A stretch of 64,000 nucleotides of DNA from a bacterium (lineage in GTDB: Bacteria > Myxococcota_A > Bradymonadia > Bradymonadales > Bradymonadaceae), in assembly GCA_030427705.1 (NCBI GenBank), contig JAUIBR010000005.1, positions 175,585 to 239,584 on the forward strand. Direction: 5' to 3'. Under the pieces are notes generated by a model. The model made no database searches. It saw only the letters and a program-made list of their open reading frames with translations, and was not told the origin of the DNA. Position 1 is the stretch's first letter. Each line of letters starts with the position of its first letter. The translations under genes and the position numbers were made by a program. This document shows, piece by piece, positions 9,722 through 17,981 of this stretch.

Positions 9722-11398
9722 TTACTGCTCCTGTGGCTTGCGTGCGGTGAAGCTTGGGGTCGTCACAATCGCCTCAACGAGTGCGGATACGTCCCCTCCA
9801 CTTTCCTGGAAAGTTGTGTAGAGCGCTTCACGCTCGGCGAGGTGCGGCTCGTTGCCAATCACGTATGTGAAGAATGTGTCACTCAGGCAGCTCTGAAGTG
9901 CTTCTGAATTTGTGAGGGCATCGATGTACCCAATGCTATCTGCGTACGTCAGCGTCTCGGGCCCCAACAGCAACTCGCCGCTAGCATCGATCTGAACGCT
10001 ACCTTTCTCGACCGTGCGATAGCGGCCAGCGGAATCGTAGTTCTCAAAGCCGAATCCTGCAGGGTCGATGACCCGGTGGCATCCCACGCACGAGGCTTGC
10101 GAGCTGTGACGAACCGTCAGCACTTCGCGGGAGGTCGCGGTCGCATCATCAAAACCTTCTGGGACGTCGTCTGTGCCGTCGATGTTTGCGGGTGGTGTTC
10201 CGAGCTCGATGCACAAAAGCTGCTCGAGCGTGAACACACCGCGTTTCACGATGCCACTGTCCCCTTCCCCAGCATGAACGCTGAGGAAACCGGGATGCGA
10301 CAAAATGCCGAGTCGTTGCGTTGGGTCCATCGACACGACTTCGTAGTCTCCCGATGAGACCGGGACATCAAAGAACGACGCGCCGTTCTGGTCGATGTGG
10401 AAGTTGGTTGAGCGGAATGGGTCGAGCAGCGTCGCCTCGGGAGCCGAGAATGCTGCCTTCAAATCGCGGCGCGCGCCTTCCACAAGAGATTGGCGTGCTT
10501 CCGGCGTCAACCCCAGCTCCCCAATTTTGGTCTTCGAGAACAGGGCTTCAAACTTCAGATAATCGATGAAGAACTCCGCCATCGCGTCAGCGAATCTGGG
10601 GTCCTCTTGCATGCGACGAACCTGCTCAATCCGAACTTCAGGGTCGTCCAGCTGTCCATCTACAGCCAGTTGGTAGAGCGTCTCGTCCGGTGGCGCATTC
10701 CAAATGGTGTACGACATCGCCGACGCGATTTCGAACTGTCCCATGGAGAGGATACCGTCGTCATCGACGCCAACTTCTCGACGGAACATCGTGTTTGGCG
10801 AACCGATCAGCGCCATGACGATAAACTCGGCCTGTTCAGCTCGGGTTGCTACCGGCGCCATCTGTGCGCGTGCACCAAGCAAGTCCTGCCTTTCCACATC
10901 TGTAACTGGACGACGCCAGAGCTTATGACCGACATCATCGATCATTGCGCCCCAACAAACGTCATCAGCCGCCGCCACGCATTGCTGAACGACCGGAGTG
11001 CCTTCAACTGCGGCTTGCGCCAACGCCTGGATCGCGTTGTAGAGGCTGTCCACATTCACGTCGTTGACACGAAGCGAATCGGGATTGTTGTTTAGACCGA
11101 TGATGGGGATATCGTCGCCAAACTCAGGAAGATCATCCTGGGTGAAGACGTCTCCAAGCGCGTACCGCACCGTGTTCTCGAACTGAATCGGGGTTAAGCG
11201 TCGCAGATGCGGCGCGGTAAGTTCTACAGGTACACCCTCGGGGAGGTTGTTTCCGGTAAAACGGTTGTTCTCGCTTCGATTGTTGGCAGTCCCGGGTGAC
11301 CAGCCAGGGTCATCGCTGAAAACAGCGACCTCACCCTGACAACCCAAAGATAGGCCGACAAACGTAAGCACCGCGAGGTACCCGTAGGTCTTCTTCAT
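9722..11398 (-). CDS. DUF1592/DUF1588/DUF1585 haem-binding lipoprotein (planctomycete-type cytochrome)
   Basis: A 558-residue lipoprotein (signal with lipobox SLGC). The order of segments matches the DUF1587-DUF1595-DUF1592-DUF1588-DUF1585 family: an N-terminal LRRLTPIQFENTVRYALGDV motif, a helical middle, then HAGEGDSGIVKRGVFTLEQLLC, a single c-type haem site CVGCH in ASCVGCHRVIDPAGFGFENY, and the DUF1585 end (LQSCLSDTFFTYVIGNEPH). It is probably a periplasmic or outer-membrane redox protein working with the DUF1552 partner that follows with zero spacing. The ribosome site GGAAGG lies before the ATG. Substrate unknown. Confidence 0.9.
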   Translation of the reverse strand: MKKTYGYLAVLTFVGLSLGCQGEVAVFSDDPGWSPGTANNRSENNRFTGNNLPEGVPVELTAPHLRRLTPIQFENTVRYALGDVFTQDDLPEFGDDIPIIGLNNNPDSLRVNDVNVDSLYNAIQALAQAAVEGTPVVQQCVAAADDVCWGAMIDDVGHKLWRRPVTDVERQDLLGARAQMAPVATRAEQAEFIVMALIGSPNTMFRREVGVDDDGILSMGQFEIASAMSYTIWNAPPDETLYQLAVDGQLDDPEVRIEQVRRMQEDPRFADAMAEFFIDYLKFEALFSKTKIGELGLTPEARQSLVEGARRDLKAAFSAPEATLLDPFRSTNFHIDQNGASFFDVPVSSGDYEVVSMDPTQRLGILSHPGFLSVHAGEGDSGIVKRGVFTLEQLLCIELGTPPANIDGTDDVPEGFDDATATSREVLTVRHSSQASCVGCHRVIDPAGFGFENYDSAGRYRTVEKGSVQIDASGELLLGPETLTYADSIGYIDALTNSEALQSCLSDTFFTYVIGNEPHLAEREALYTTFQESGGDVSALVEAIVTTPSFTARKPQEQ

Positions 11399-11526
11399 AG
11401 CACGCCTTCCAAGCTGAGCATGTGGAGCAAAATAGAATATAATTCCTCTGGGGTTAGCTTACCGGACTGAAGCGACTACGACAAACTCAGGACACATTTA
11501 GCAAAGTAACGAAGTTGATCGCCGTC

Positions 11527-11548
11527 CGGCGTTCACGCTAGAACGCCG
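11527..11548. repeat. Perfect 8-bp inverted repeat ahead of the YbaK-type gene
   Basis: CGGCGTTC and GAACGCCG flank a 6-base loop (ACGCTA), ending 21 bases before the ATG at 11570. It could be a leader hairpin or a protein-binding dyad; there is no T-run to make it a clear terminator. Confidence 0.55.
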
Positions 11549-11569
11549 CAGATTTTGCGGAGAATCACG

Positions 11570-12061
11570 ATGGGAAAGGCCAAAAAGTATCCAGTCACTT
11601 CAGCGATCAGAGCCCTGCGAGCAGCTCAAGTTGACTACATCCCGCACGAATACCGATACGTCGAAAAGGGAGGCACCGCGGCCTCTTCCGAGGCTTTGGG
11701 GGTCGACGAAAACATCGTGATCAAGACGTTGATACTGGCGGACCAAGATGGTGCACTGTTGTGCGTGCTCATGCACGGTGACCAGGAGGTCGCCACCGGC
11801 ACGCTCGCCAAGAAGATTGGCGCCAAAAGTGTCTCGTTCTGTGATCCCAAAACCGCACCGAAACACAGCGGGTATCAAGTTGGCGGGACCTCCCCGTTCG
11901 GACTCAAGTCAGACATGCCCATCTACGCGCCGGACACGGTGAGGGATCTGGAGACAATTTACATAAATGGAGGCAAGCGTGGCTTCTTGGTCGAGCTGGC
12001 TTCCGATGCGCTCGAAAGCGCCCTCACTGTCACTTTTTTGGGCGGTATTCACCAGCCATAG
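11570..12061 (+). CDS. ybaK: YbaK/EbsC-type aminoacyl-tRNA deacylase (Cys-tRNA(Pro) deacylase)
   Basis: Cytoplasmic editing enzyme that hydrolyses mischarged Cys-tRNA(Pro). The 163-residue length, the start AIRALRAAQVDYIPHEYRY, the conserved KTLILADQDGALLCVLMHGD segment, the KKIGAKSVSFCDPKTAPKHSGYQVGGTSPFG block (the family G-Y-x-x-G-G-x-x-P-F motif) and the INGGKRGFLVELAS end all fit YbaK. The start is placed at the ATG at 11570, which has GGAG 7 bases upstream; a TTG five codons earlier has no good ribosome site. The gene stands alone, with a perfect dyad just upstream. Confidence in family is high. Confidence 0.92.
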   Translation: MGKAKKYPVTSAIRALRAAQVDYIPHEYRYVEKGGTAASSEALGVDENIVIKTLILADQDGALLCVLMHGDQEVATGTLAKKIGAKSVSFCDPKTAPKHSGYQVGGTSPFGLKSDMPIYAPDTVRDLETIYINGGKRGFLVELASDALESALTVTFLGGIHQP

Positions 12062-12092
12062 TCCACGCTTCGCAGACATAACCTTACACTGA

Positions 12093-12113
12093 TTAACAAC
12101 AGAACTGTGTTAA
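12093..12113. repeat. Inverted repeat TTAACA-N9-TGTTAA upstream of the HTH remnant
   Basis: TTAACA (12093-12098) and TGTTAA (12108-12113) form a dyad. The same half-sites occur fused as the palindrome TGTTAACA at 12195-12202, between the -35 and -10 of the following gene. Two copies of one motif suggest operators for a single regulator. Confidence 0.45.
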
Positions 12114-12186
12114 CGCGCAATTTTTCGCAGGACTACGTTTAAAGGCGTAGACAAGATATGACAAACCAAGCGTAGCAGGCGCCGAC

Positions 12187-12216
12187 TTGAACATTGTTAA
12201 CAGTCTCATGTACTAT
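12187..12216 (+). promoter_or_regulatory. Sigma-70-like promoter with palindrome in the spacer
   Basis: TTGAAC (-35, 12187-12192), an 18-base spacer and TACTAT (-10, 12211-12216). The spacer contains the perfect palindrome TGTTAACA (12195-12202), a typical place for a repressor to block RNA polymerase. It drives the IS3-derived gene that starts at 12251. Confidence 0.5.
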
Positions 12217-12250
12217 TCCAGTGCAGCAATTGATCACCATTGGAGCAGGG

Positions 12251-12673
12251 ATGCCCGTGGAAGGCGAGAAGTATGGGGCTGCCTTTAAAGCACGAGTTGT
12301 GCTGGAAGCGTTGAAGGCTAAGGAAACGGATTCCTCGATCGCTAAGGCCTATGGCGTCCATCCCGTGACGCTATCGCGTTGGAAACAACAGCTACAAAGA
12401 GATGCCTCCACAATCTTCGGCGAATCGGACGCAATCCTGTCATTGCGAGAAGAGCTGAAGTCCGCACGGTCCCTAGCGAAGTCGAACCAACGGCTCGTCG
12501 AGTCCTATCAAAAGGTCTGTCAGGCGTTGGATATCGAAACCAAGATCCAACTCGCCCGAGAGTTGAAGGAAGAACTTGGTCTCAATCGCGTTCTAGCGAT
12601 GCTCGATCTCGCGAAATCTACGTATTACTACCACGCAGATTCGGATTCGGAGGCAGAGTCCGAAGAAGAGTAG
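12251..12673 (+). CDS. IS3-type transposase remnant: OrfA HTH plus start of OrfB, acidic tail
   Basis: A 140-residue protein. Residues about 8-55 are an IS3/IS911 OrfA-type helix-turn-helix (AFKARVVLEALKAKETDSSI and then AKAYGVHPVTLSRWKQQL), followed by the OrfA leucine-zipper-like helix (about 70-100). It continues with a stretch like the start of an OrfB (LGLNRVLAMLDLAKSTYYYH), then stops after an acidic tail DSDSEAESEEE. The DDE integrase core is absent, and no terminal inverted repeats or OrfB remains follow: the next gene begins 8 bases on. The start is the ATG with GGAG 6 bases upstream rather than a TTG 19 codons earlier. It may be a decayed insertion sequence or a domesticated DNA-binding protein; the clean end, good ribosome site and promoter favour continued expression. 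Confidence 0.75.
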   Translation: MPVEGEKYGAAFKARVVLEALKAKETDSSIAKAYGVHPVTLSRWKQQLQRDASTIFGESDAILSLREELKSARSLAKSNQRLVESYQKVCQALDIETKIQLARELKEELGLNRVLAMLDLAKSTYYYHADSDSEAESEEE

Positions 12674-12680
12674 TCACGGT

Positions 12681-13319
12681 CTAATCCACTTCCAAGTGGT
12701 AGATCTCGCGGATGCCGGCGAGCTTTTCCTCGAATGGAATCTCCAGGTCGATCAATCGCCCGTTATGCAGGTCGTAGACCCAACCATGCACGGTTGGATA
12801 CCCTGTCTTCAGGTACATCTTTTGGACCCAGCTCGTCTTGATGACGTTGATGCACTGTTCCTGAACATTTAACTCAATCAGTCGCCTGTATCGGGCTTCA
12901 TCATCCGTGATCGCGTTGAGCTCCGCTGCGTGCAGACGGTACACGTCACGCACCTCTCGTAGCCAACCATTGAGCTGTCCAAGGTCCTGCGATTGCATCG
13001 CGGCAGCGACACCCCCGCAACCATAATGACCACAAACCACCACGTGTCGAACGCCTAGCTGCTCGACGGCGTATTGGATGACGGCCTGGGCATTCAGGTC
13101 GGTGTTCACGACGATGTTCGCAACGTTTCGATGAACGAACGCTTGGCCCGGCTTGAGACCCATCACTTCGCTCGCGGGGACCCGGCTGTCTGCACACCCA
13201 ATGAACAGGAACTCGGGATCCTGCCCTTTTGCCAACTCCTCAAAGAAATTGGGGTCGTCTTTCAGGTGCTCCTCAGCCCATTTGCGATTGTTCTCAAAAA
13301 CCTGCTTGTACAGTTCCAT
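12681..13319 (-). CDS. can: Beta-class carbonic anhydrase
   Basis: Cytoplasmic zinc enzyme interconverting CO2 and bicarbonate. The 212 residues align along their length with E. coli Can: FLFIGCADSRVPASEVMGL (zinc Cys and the Asp-Arg dyad), AFVHRNVANIVVNTDLN, HVVVCGHYGCGGVAAAM (zinc His and Cys) and the late LIELNVQEQCINVIKTSWVQ and TVHGWVYDLHNGRLIDL segments. The ATG at 13319 is preferred over the adjacent TTG, with AAGGA upstream. It is convergent with the IS3-derived gene, only 7 bases apart. Confidence 0.96.
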   Translation of the reverse strand: MELYKQVFENNRKWAEEHLKDDPNFFEELAKGQDPEFLFIGCADSRVPASEVMGLKPGQAFVHRNVANIVVNTDLNAQAVIQYAVEQLGVRHVVVCGHYGCGGVAAAMQSQDLGQLNGWLREVRDVYRLHAAELNAITDDEARYRRLIELNVQEQCINVIKTSWVQKMYLKTGYPTVHGWVYDLHNGRLIDLEIPFEEKLAGIREIYHLEVD

Positions 13320-13434
13320 CAACCTTCCTTCGTCAAGCTACTGTCTGGTCGAGTGCGCGGCCTTCTGTACCCAATCGGCAAGTCAGCTAGCCACTTAAAC
13401 ACGCATTCCAACGCGGTTTACCGTCGATCCGCGA

Positions 13435-13451
13435 TTGGCACAACCATTGCG
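13435..13451 (+). promoter_or_regulatory. Sigma-54 (-24/-12) promoter
   Basis: TTGGCACAACCATTGCG matches the RpoN consensus TTGGCACG-N4-TTGCW, with GG and GC elements at exact spacing. Counting the C of GC as -12 puts +1 at 13462, giving a 24-base leader to the ATG at 13486. Confidence 0.8.
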
Positions 13452-13485
13452 ATACGTCGGTGTGATGATGAAACAAGGTGTGAAG

Positions 13486-14394
13486 ATGCGAATGAAATTT
13501 CTAGTTGTTCTCGTGGCTATTTCCAGCGCCATGGCGTGCGCCGAAACTACAGAAGACTCTCCATTCTCGGGCGAGCGGGTGACGACGACCGCTTCGGCGA
13601 GCGGCGGAAAATCGGATGCGTTCGACGACAAAGCATCGGTCTGGGAAGAAATCGCGCTGCGCTGTACGGCACCAGCCGACGACGAAGAAGTTGTCTACAA
13701 TAACGACTTTGAATGGGGCTACTCTCACGAAGCCATGGGCATCCGATACGAGGAGATCTACCACTCCGGCAAACGTCTGCATGCTCGCGCGTATTACGAC
13801 GAAACTCTGGGTTCGTTGGTGTTGCCTGGTACGGACAGTTGGGGCGGCGACGTGATGCTGCCCGAACGCCTGGTCGAGAACGTCACGCTCCATATTGAAC
13901 ATGCATTGGAGCGCGGCTACGCCGAGTTTGTCTTCTTCCCGGACATGGGTCATTCACACCTGTTTATTCCTGAACAACACTTCGAGGATGTGTACGCAGG
14001 GACGCCGGTGTCAGAGTTCTCTCGGCGCTATGAACGCATGTTCGACGACCCGCAGTTGATGGTGCTCTACACTGCGGAGCAACTACAGATGCTGGACGAG
14101 GACGATCAGGTCATCAACGACCGCCACATCATGTGGCGCTATCACACCCGAAACCCCGTTGGGGACAATAACTACGAACGACGCCTGGAGCTGCTGACGG
14201 ACTACACCCAAAAGGCAAACACCGCGCGTGACATGGCGGAGATGAAGTACCAAGGCGCTGGATTCAACATCAGCGCCAGTGAAGACGGCTGCTTCCCATT
14301 CGAGAATCAGCACGGAGAAATTCAGTGGTACGACATAAGCTTGGAAGACCTTCCGTTTGACACCTCAGGTGGTGGTGGCGGCTTCGATTTCTAA
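13486..14394 (+). CDS. Lipoprotein of unknown function
   Basis: A 302-residue exported protein whose lipobox-like AMAC ends a short signal (MRMKFLVVLVAISS). A low-complexity linker (TTTASASGGKSDAFDD) of the kind seen in myxococcal and bradymonad lipoproteins follows. The remaining domain has several His-containing stretches (VTLHIEHALERGYAEFVFFP, DMGHSHLFIPEQHFEDV, NDRHIMWRYHTRNPVGD) that could bind metal, but no family was recognised. It ends in a Gly-rich GGGGGFDF. The start was chosen at ATG 13486 because AAGG lies 8 bases upstream and it follows the predicted sigma-54 transcription start by 24 bases. Location is probably the outer membrane or periplasm. Confidence 0.75.
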   Translation: MRMKFLVVLVAISSAMACAETTEDSPFSGERVTTTASASGGKSDAFDDKASVWEEIALRCTAPADDEEVVYNNDFEWGYSHEAMGIRYEEIYHSGKRLHARAYYDETLGSLVLPGTDSWGGDVMLPERLVENVTLHIEHALERGYAEFVFFPDMGHSHLFIPEQHFEDVYAGTPVSEFSRRYERMFDDPQLMVLYTAEQLQMLDEDDQVINDRHIMWRYHTRNPVGDNNYERRLELLTDYTQKANTARDMAEMKYQGAGFNISASEDGCFPFENQHGEIQWYDISLEDLPFDTSGGGGGFDF

Positions 14395-14433
14395 CACGCC
14401 CCCACACGGAGTTTCCCTTGTTCAATTGAGAGG

Positions 14434-16263
14434 TTGGGGTACTCTGACTGGGTGAAAGATATCTTCGCAAATGTAGTCGGGCTGTTGGTATTGTTCTCGA
14501 TTTTGCCCCTCGGTTTCGGGGCTGAGAAGCCTCGCGATGTCGTTCCGTTTCTTGAAGCAGAAAATCCCTACACACGTGCGGGGGCACTTCACGAACTCGT
14601 AGAAACGAAGTTCCGCCCATCATCTAAAACCGCAGGCGTCCTAATCCAGCTCGCCGCAACAGGGCCAAAACAGGCAACCCAAAAATTTCGCGCTGACGCA
14701 CTGAAACTCGCATCACGGTCGAAAAGCAAAGGCACCGAAACCGATTGTGTTGCATTGGCAGGGCTAATGGATCAGTTACAACCGCTCGAAGTTCAGCGGC
14801 CGGCTTGGGTCGCCAATGCCTCATTACGATGCCCAACCACACCATTATCTATCATCCAGATACACGGGTTCTCCCCAAAAATACGTGATGCCCAATACCA
14901 ATCACTCGCAATCCAAGGGAAAGGCGTAGGAGCCGCGGCTCGGAAAGCCATTGCTAACGGTCGCGATGTTCACGATTGGACCATGGTCCTTTCCGCACTT
15001 CCAACACGTCAAGGAGGCTACTCCGTCTCTGAGTTGAAGGACGCTGTCGCAGCAAAGCGAGTGAACGAGACAAATGTTGTGTTCGCCCAAGCCGCAGTGG
15101 ACAAGATTGGTCGCAAGGCATCTGGGGTGAAACACTACATCGCATTGATGGATCGAAAGCCAGTGGTTCAATATCTGGAGGTACTTGCGGAGCTCGGGCC
15201 CAAGGCATCGAAAGCCGCGCCGAAACTTTGCACGCTTCTAAATGGCCGCGATGATGACCCGGTTCTGCCTGTAATGGTGAAGATCGGGAAGGCGTCTGTC
15301 GATTGCCTGGGTAAGGAGTCCCAGAAAGGACGTTTGAGCCCGGTCTACGCTGAAGCGCTGGGGCAACTTGGAGGTGCCGGACATAAGGAGTTGAAGCGAC
15401 GTTTTGATGAGGCTGACGCGTATTCTGCGCCAATCGCGTTGTGGGGCATCGGCGCTGCTGCAAGACCACCAGCATGGGCCATGGAAAGTGCGTTGGCGCA
15501 CACAGACCACCCAGACAACCGGTATCGGACGGCCGCAATCCAAGTTTTGTCCAAGTTCAAACGAAACAAGAAGGCTCTCACACGACTGCGCGAACTCGCG
15601 GACGGTGATGATTGGGTTTCACAAAAAGCAGCGGAAGCGCTTGGTCAGGGTGGTCTTCAGGGTGATGTGTCGTCAGCATTGAAACTGGAACTCGCCAAGA
15701 TTGGTGCAACTGGCAAGTCGAATCGGAAGACGCGAGAACTTCGAAAACTCTGCAATGATGAGGATGCGTCGATCCGAGCGTTGGCCATCGCCGCGTTGGC
15801 ACGGACGTCCAAGAGCTCGTCGACGATCAAGCTGGTCACCCAGAAGCTCAAAGACGAAGACCCTGATGTGGCGTATCAAGCGGCTAAAGAGTTGGGGGGA
15901 TTTGGCAAACGTGCAAAATCTGCTGTTCGGGCGTTGAATGAAGTCACAAACGATCCGTACTTCGGACACATCGCGCTTCTATCCCTGGCGAAGATTCGGG
16001 GACCATCTAGGGCGCTCGCCGAGAAAATTCGTCGTGCACAGCGTACCCGACTCACCCCGTTCAATATGGGTACGCTCGACCATGCGCTCTATCTGGCGGC
16101 CCCACAAGAACGCGACCAAGTCCTCGAGTCTCTACGTAGTCAGGCGCTTCCGGCGCACGTGAATGTACTGTGGACGATGTTGGAGATTGGCACCCTGGAA
16201 GACCGACTCATGGCTGGGGCAATGCTTCAGAGTGGCTACAACTACATCGCTAAGAAATATTAG
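14434..16263 (+). CDS. Exported HEAT-repeat protein
   Basis: A 609-residue alpha-solenoid protein. A signal peptide is seen (VVGLLVLFSILPLGFG-AEKP). Repeated helical pairs of HEAT/armadillo type run through the rest, for example YTRAGALHELVETKF, YRTAAIQVLSKFKRNKKAL, WVSQKAAEALGQGG, SIRALAIAALARTSKSSS and DVAYQAAKELGGFGKRA. HEAT scaffolds mediate protein contacts, and a periplasmic role is inferred. The start is uncertain: the TTG at 14434 has GAGAGG directly against it, while the GTG at 14452 begins the signal peptide more naturally. It overlaps the stop of the next, convergent gene by 4 bases. Confidence 0.8.
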   Translation: MGYSDWVKDIFANVVGLLVLFSILPLGFGAEKPRDVVPFLEAENPYTRAGALHELVETKFRPSSKTAGVLIQLAATGPKQATQKFRADALKLASRSKSKGTETDCVALAGLMDQLQPLEVQRPAWVANASLRCPTTPLSIIQIHGFSPKIRDAQYQSLAIQGKGVGAAARKAIANGRDVHDWTMVLSALPTRQGGYSVSELKDAVAAKRVNETNVVFAQAAVDKIGRKASGVKHYIALMDRKPVVQYLEVLAELGPKASKAAPKLCTLLNGRDDDPVLPVMVKIGKASVDCLGKESQKGRLSPVYAEALGQLGGAGHKELKRRFDEADAYSAPIALWGIGAAARPPAWAMESALAHTDHPDNRYRTAAIQVLSKFKRNKKALTRLRELADGDDWVSQKAAEALGQGGLQGDVSSALKLELAKIGATGKSNRKTRELRKLCNDEDASIRALAIAALARTSKSSSTIKLVTQKLKDEDPDVAYQAAKELGGFGKRAKSAVRALNEVTNDPYFGHIALLSLAKIRGPSRALAEKIRRAQRTRLTPFNMGTLDHALYLAAPQERDQVLESLRSQALPAHVNVLWTMLEIGTLEDRLMAGAMLQSGYNYIAKKY

Positions 16264-17747
16264 GGCCGCCACTCGACCGTCAGACCAGCCATTGGCCCTC
16301 CGTATTCGTTTTCAGTGCGACACTGACCTTCATTGAAGTCACAGTCCTTGTAGACGGGATTCGACATGAACCCACCGCCCAATGTGGGCGTCAGGAACAC
16401 GCTCCCGCTCGATCCGTTTCCAGCGATCAGTGCACGAACTCCAATTTCGCCAAAAGCATGTCCCGGCAGACCACCGCCACCACGCATGATCAACCACGTG
16501 TCGGGTAGAAACGGGCTCATGGGAACCTGGAAGGAACCAGACATGCCGCCAAACTCAAACCCGTCTTTTTGGATAACGAAGTTCGTGGTCGCCGTCAGGT
16601 TCATACCATCGCGGGTGCCCAATCGAACGTGCTGAGCCGCCGAAAAACCAAAGCGCATCGTATCGGGGACCTCTTGCCCAACCTGTACTTCGTATGGCGT
16701 CTCTTCCTCGTAACGTGCCGCACCAATCCCCAACCCGATCTGAAAGACGTTTTCGTCGTAGGAGAGGATTGCGTGTCCGGCAAAACCTACCGCATTCCCT
16801 TCATCCGCGAGCGCGAAACCGACGGGGGAAAGGACCAAATCTAGGGACATGGGGAAGTCAAAACGGTAGGTGTACGACGCGTCCATGATTGCCCCACCCC
16901 CAATCGTGCCGAGCGCGAGGAACGGGCGGACCGTCAGCGAAACTTCATGCGAAGCCGAGGGATGTGGAGGGGCTAGGTAGTTCGGTTTGAACTCCTCAGT
17001 CGCGCGCCGCACTTGAGTTTCCGGTGGCAGGTCGACATTCAAACTAATCTCGACAACGGCACGACCCTTGGTCACAGATCGAATCAACCCCAGCGCGACC
17101 GTATCCTCGCGACGAACACTCTCCCCTTCGAAGACAATGGTGCCCTCGGTAAAGAACTCGACCGTGTCACCCTTGAAGAAACCATCTTGTTTACCCAGAT
17201 CGATGACGACATTTCGTCCATCAACAGTCAGAACTCGGCCGAGCTTGGGAGGTGGAACTTTCGTTACTGCGGGCGGTTGCTTGGTCGGCGCAACTTTGAC
17301 CGGTTGGGGTTTGGGCTCAGCCTTGGGGGCTTCGGCCTTCTCAGTGGGTTCGACCGGCGGAATCTCCGCGAACGTGAGTGGACGAGAGCCTCCGCCATCG
17401 ATGTCGACCCACACTTCTTCGCCCACCATGTATACTTGTTTGAGTTTGCCTTCATACCCGCGAACTTCGAGTGGACGCGGACGCGTCGCGACAGACGTGT
17501 CGATAATCAAGAGGCCTGGCTTGTCGTCACACTCCGCCACCAGACGCGTCGCCGTTGCTTTTAACGTCTTCTTTGGAACGCACGGCATCGGAGCGGGCTC
17601 CTGCGGCTCGCCGTTCACGATTGGCGTGACGGCGTTCTTCGGCCCAGGAACATAACTGACATTGGCGGGTTCAGCTGCATTGGCCCCGTATGCAAACGAG
17701 AGCAACCAACAAACGACTGCCACAGATATGATTTTGGGGAGCTTCAT
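16260..17747 (-). CDS. Exported protein with Pro/Lys linker and barrel-like C-terminal half
   Basis: A 495-residue secreted protein of unrecognised family. A signal peptide (cleaved near ANA-AEP) is followed by a Cys-containing N-domain (about 25-130), a Pro/Lys/Ala/Glu linker (about 130-170), a small domain (LGRVLTVDGRNVVIDLGKQD and GFFKGDTVEFFTEG) similar to the FlgT/trypsin-like beta domains that sit in secreted sensors, and a C-terminal half of alternating hydrophobic strands (for example VSLTVRPFLALGTIGGGAIM, LDLVLSPVGFALADEGNAVG), consistent with a small outer-membrane barrel. The good GGAAGAGAA ribosome site supports the ATG at 17747. Two dyads lie in its upstream region. Confidence 0.72.
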   Translation of the reverse strand: MKLPKIISVAVVCWLLSFAYGANAAEPANVSYVPGPKNAVTPIVNGEPQEPAPMPCVPKKTLKATATRLVAECDDKPGLLIIDTSVATRPRPLEVRGYEGKLKQVYMVGEEVWVDIDGGGSRPLTFAEIPPVEPTEKAEAPKAEPKPQPVKVAPTKQPPAVTKVPPPKLGRVLTVDGRNVVIDLGKQDGFFKGDTVEFFTEGTIVFEGESVRREDTVALGLIRSVTKGRAVVEISLNVDLPPETQVRRATEEFKPNYLAPPHPSASHEVSLTVRPFLALGTIGGGAIMDASYTYRFDFPMSLDLVLSPVGFALADEGNAVGFAGHAILSYDENVFQIGLGIGAARYEEETPYEVQVGQEVPDTMRFGFSAAQHVRLGTRDGMNLTATTNFVIQKDGFEFGGMSGSFQVPMSPFLPDTWLIMRGGGGLPGHAFGEIGVRALIAGNGSSGSVFLTPTLGGGFMSNPVYKDCDFNEGQCRTENEYGGPMAGLTVEWRP

Positions 17748-17814
17748 TTCTCTTCCTTGTGAAACAGATTCAGATTCGCATTTCGTAGTTCACGTTTCAC
17801 AAGTGCGAGAAGCA

Positions 17815-17836
17815 TACCAATAGTGACCCATTGGTA
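17815..17836. repeat. Inverted repeat TACCAAT-N8-ATTGGTA in the upstream region of the 16260-17747 gene
   Basis: A perfect 7-bp dyad 68 bases upstream of the minus-strand ATG. On the plus strand it is followed by a T-run and could be mistaken for a terminator, but no plus-strand gene ends here; an operator for the minus-strand gene is more likely. Confidence 0.45.
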
Positions 17837-17919
17837 TTTTTTACCACCCAAACTCAATTATAACAGCGACTTGCGAGTTCCTATGAGGAAATCCAACGCA
17901 CAACTCCCCCTCCAAAGGG

Positions 17920-17937
17920 TGGACAATTTCTTGTCCA
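17920..17937. repeat. Inverted repeat TGGACAA-TTTC-TTGTCCA
   Basis: A perfect 7-bp dyad with a 4-base centre in the spacer between the 1237-aa lipoprotein gene and the barrel-like gene, both on the minus strand. Possible operator for the downstream gene, or a leader/terminator hairpin. Confidence 0.45.
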
Positions 17938-17962
17938 ATCTTGGTTGAGAAATGCCCCTATT

Positions 17963-17978
17963 CCGACCGCTGGGTCGG
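17963..17978 (-). terminator. Terminator-like hairpin after the 1237-aa lipoprotein gene
   Basis: CCGACC-loop of 4-GGTCGG lies 3 bases beyond the stop codon at 17982. The stem is GC-rich but only 6 bp and no U-run follows, so termination is not certain. Confidence 0.4.
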
Positions 17979-17981
17979 AGG

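Noticed and set aside
10490..11095. 201-codon plus-strand frame opposite the DUF1592-type gene
   Set aside because: Antisense shadow with no ribosome site; the minus-strand protein shows the family motifs and a lipobox.
17830..17842. Hairpin plus T-run resembling a plus-strand terminator
   Set aside because: No plus-strand gene ends upstream; both flanking genes are on the minus strand.
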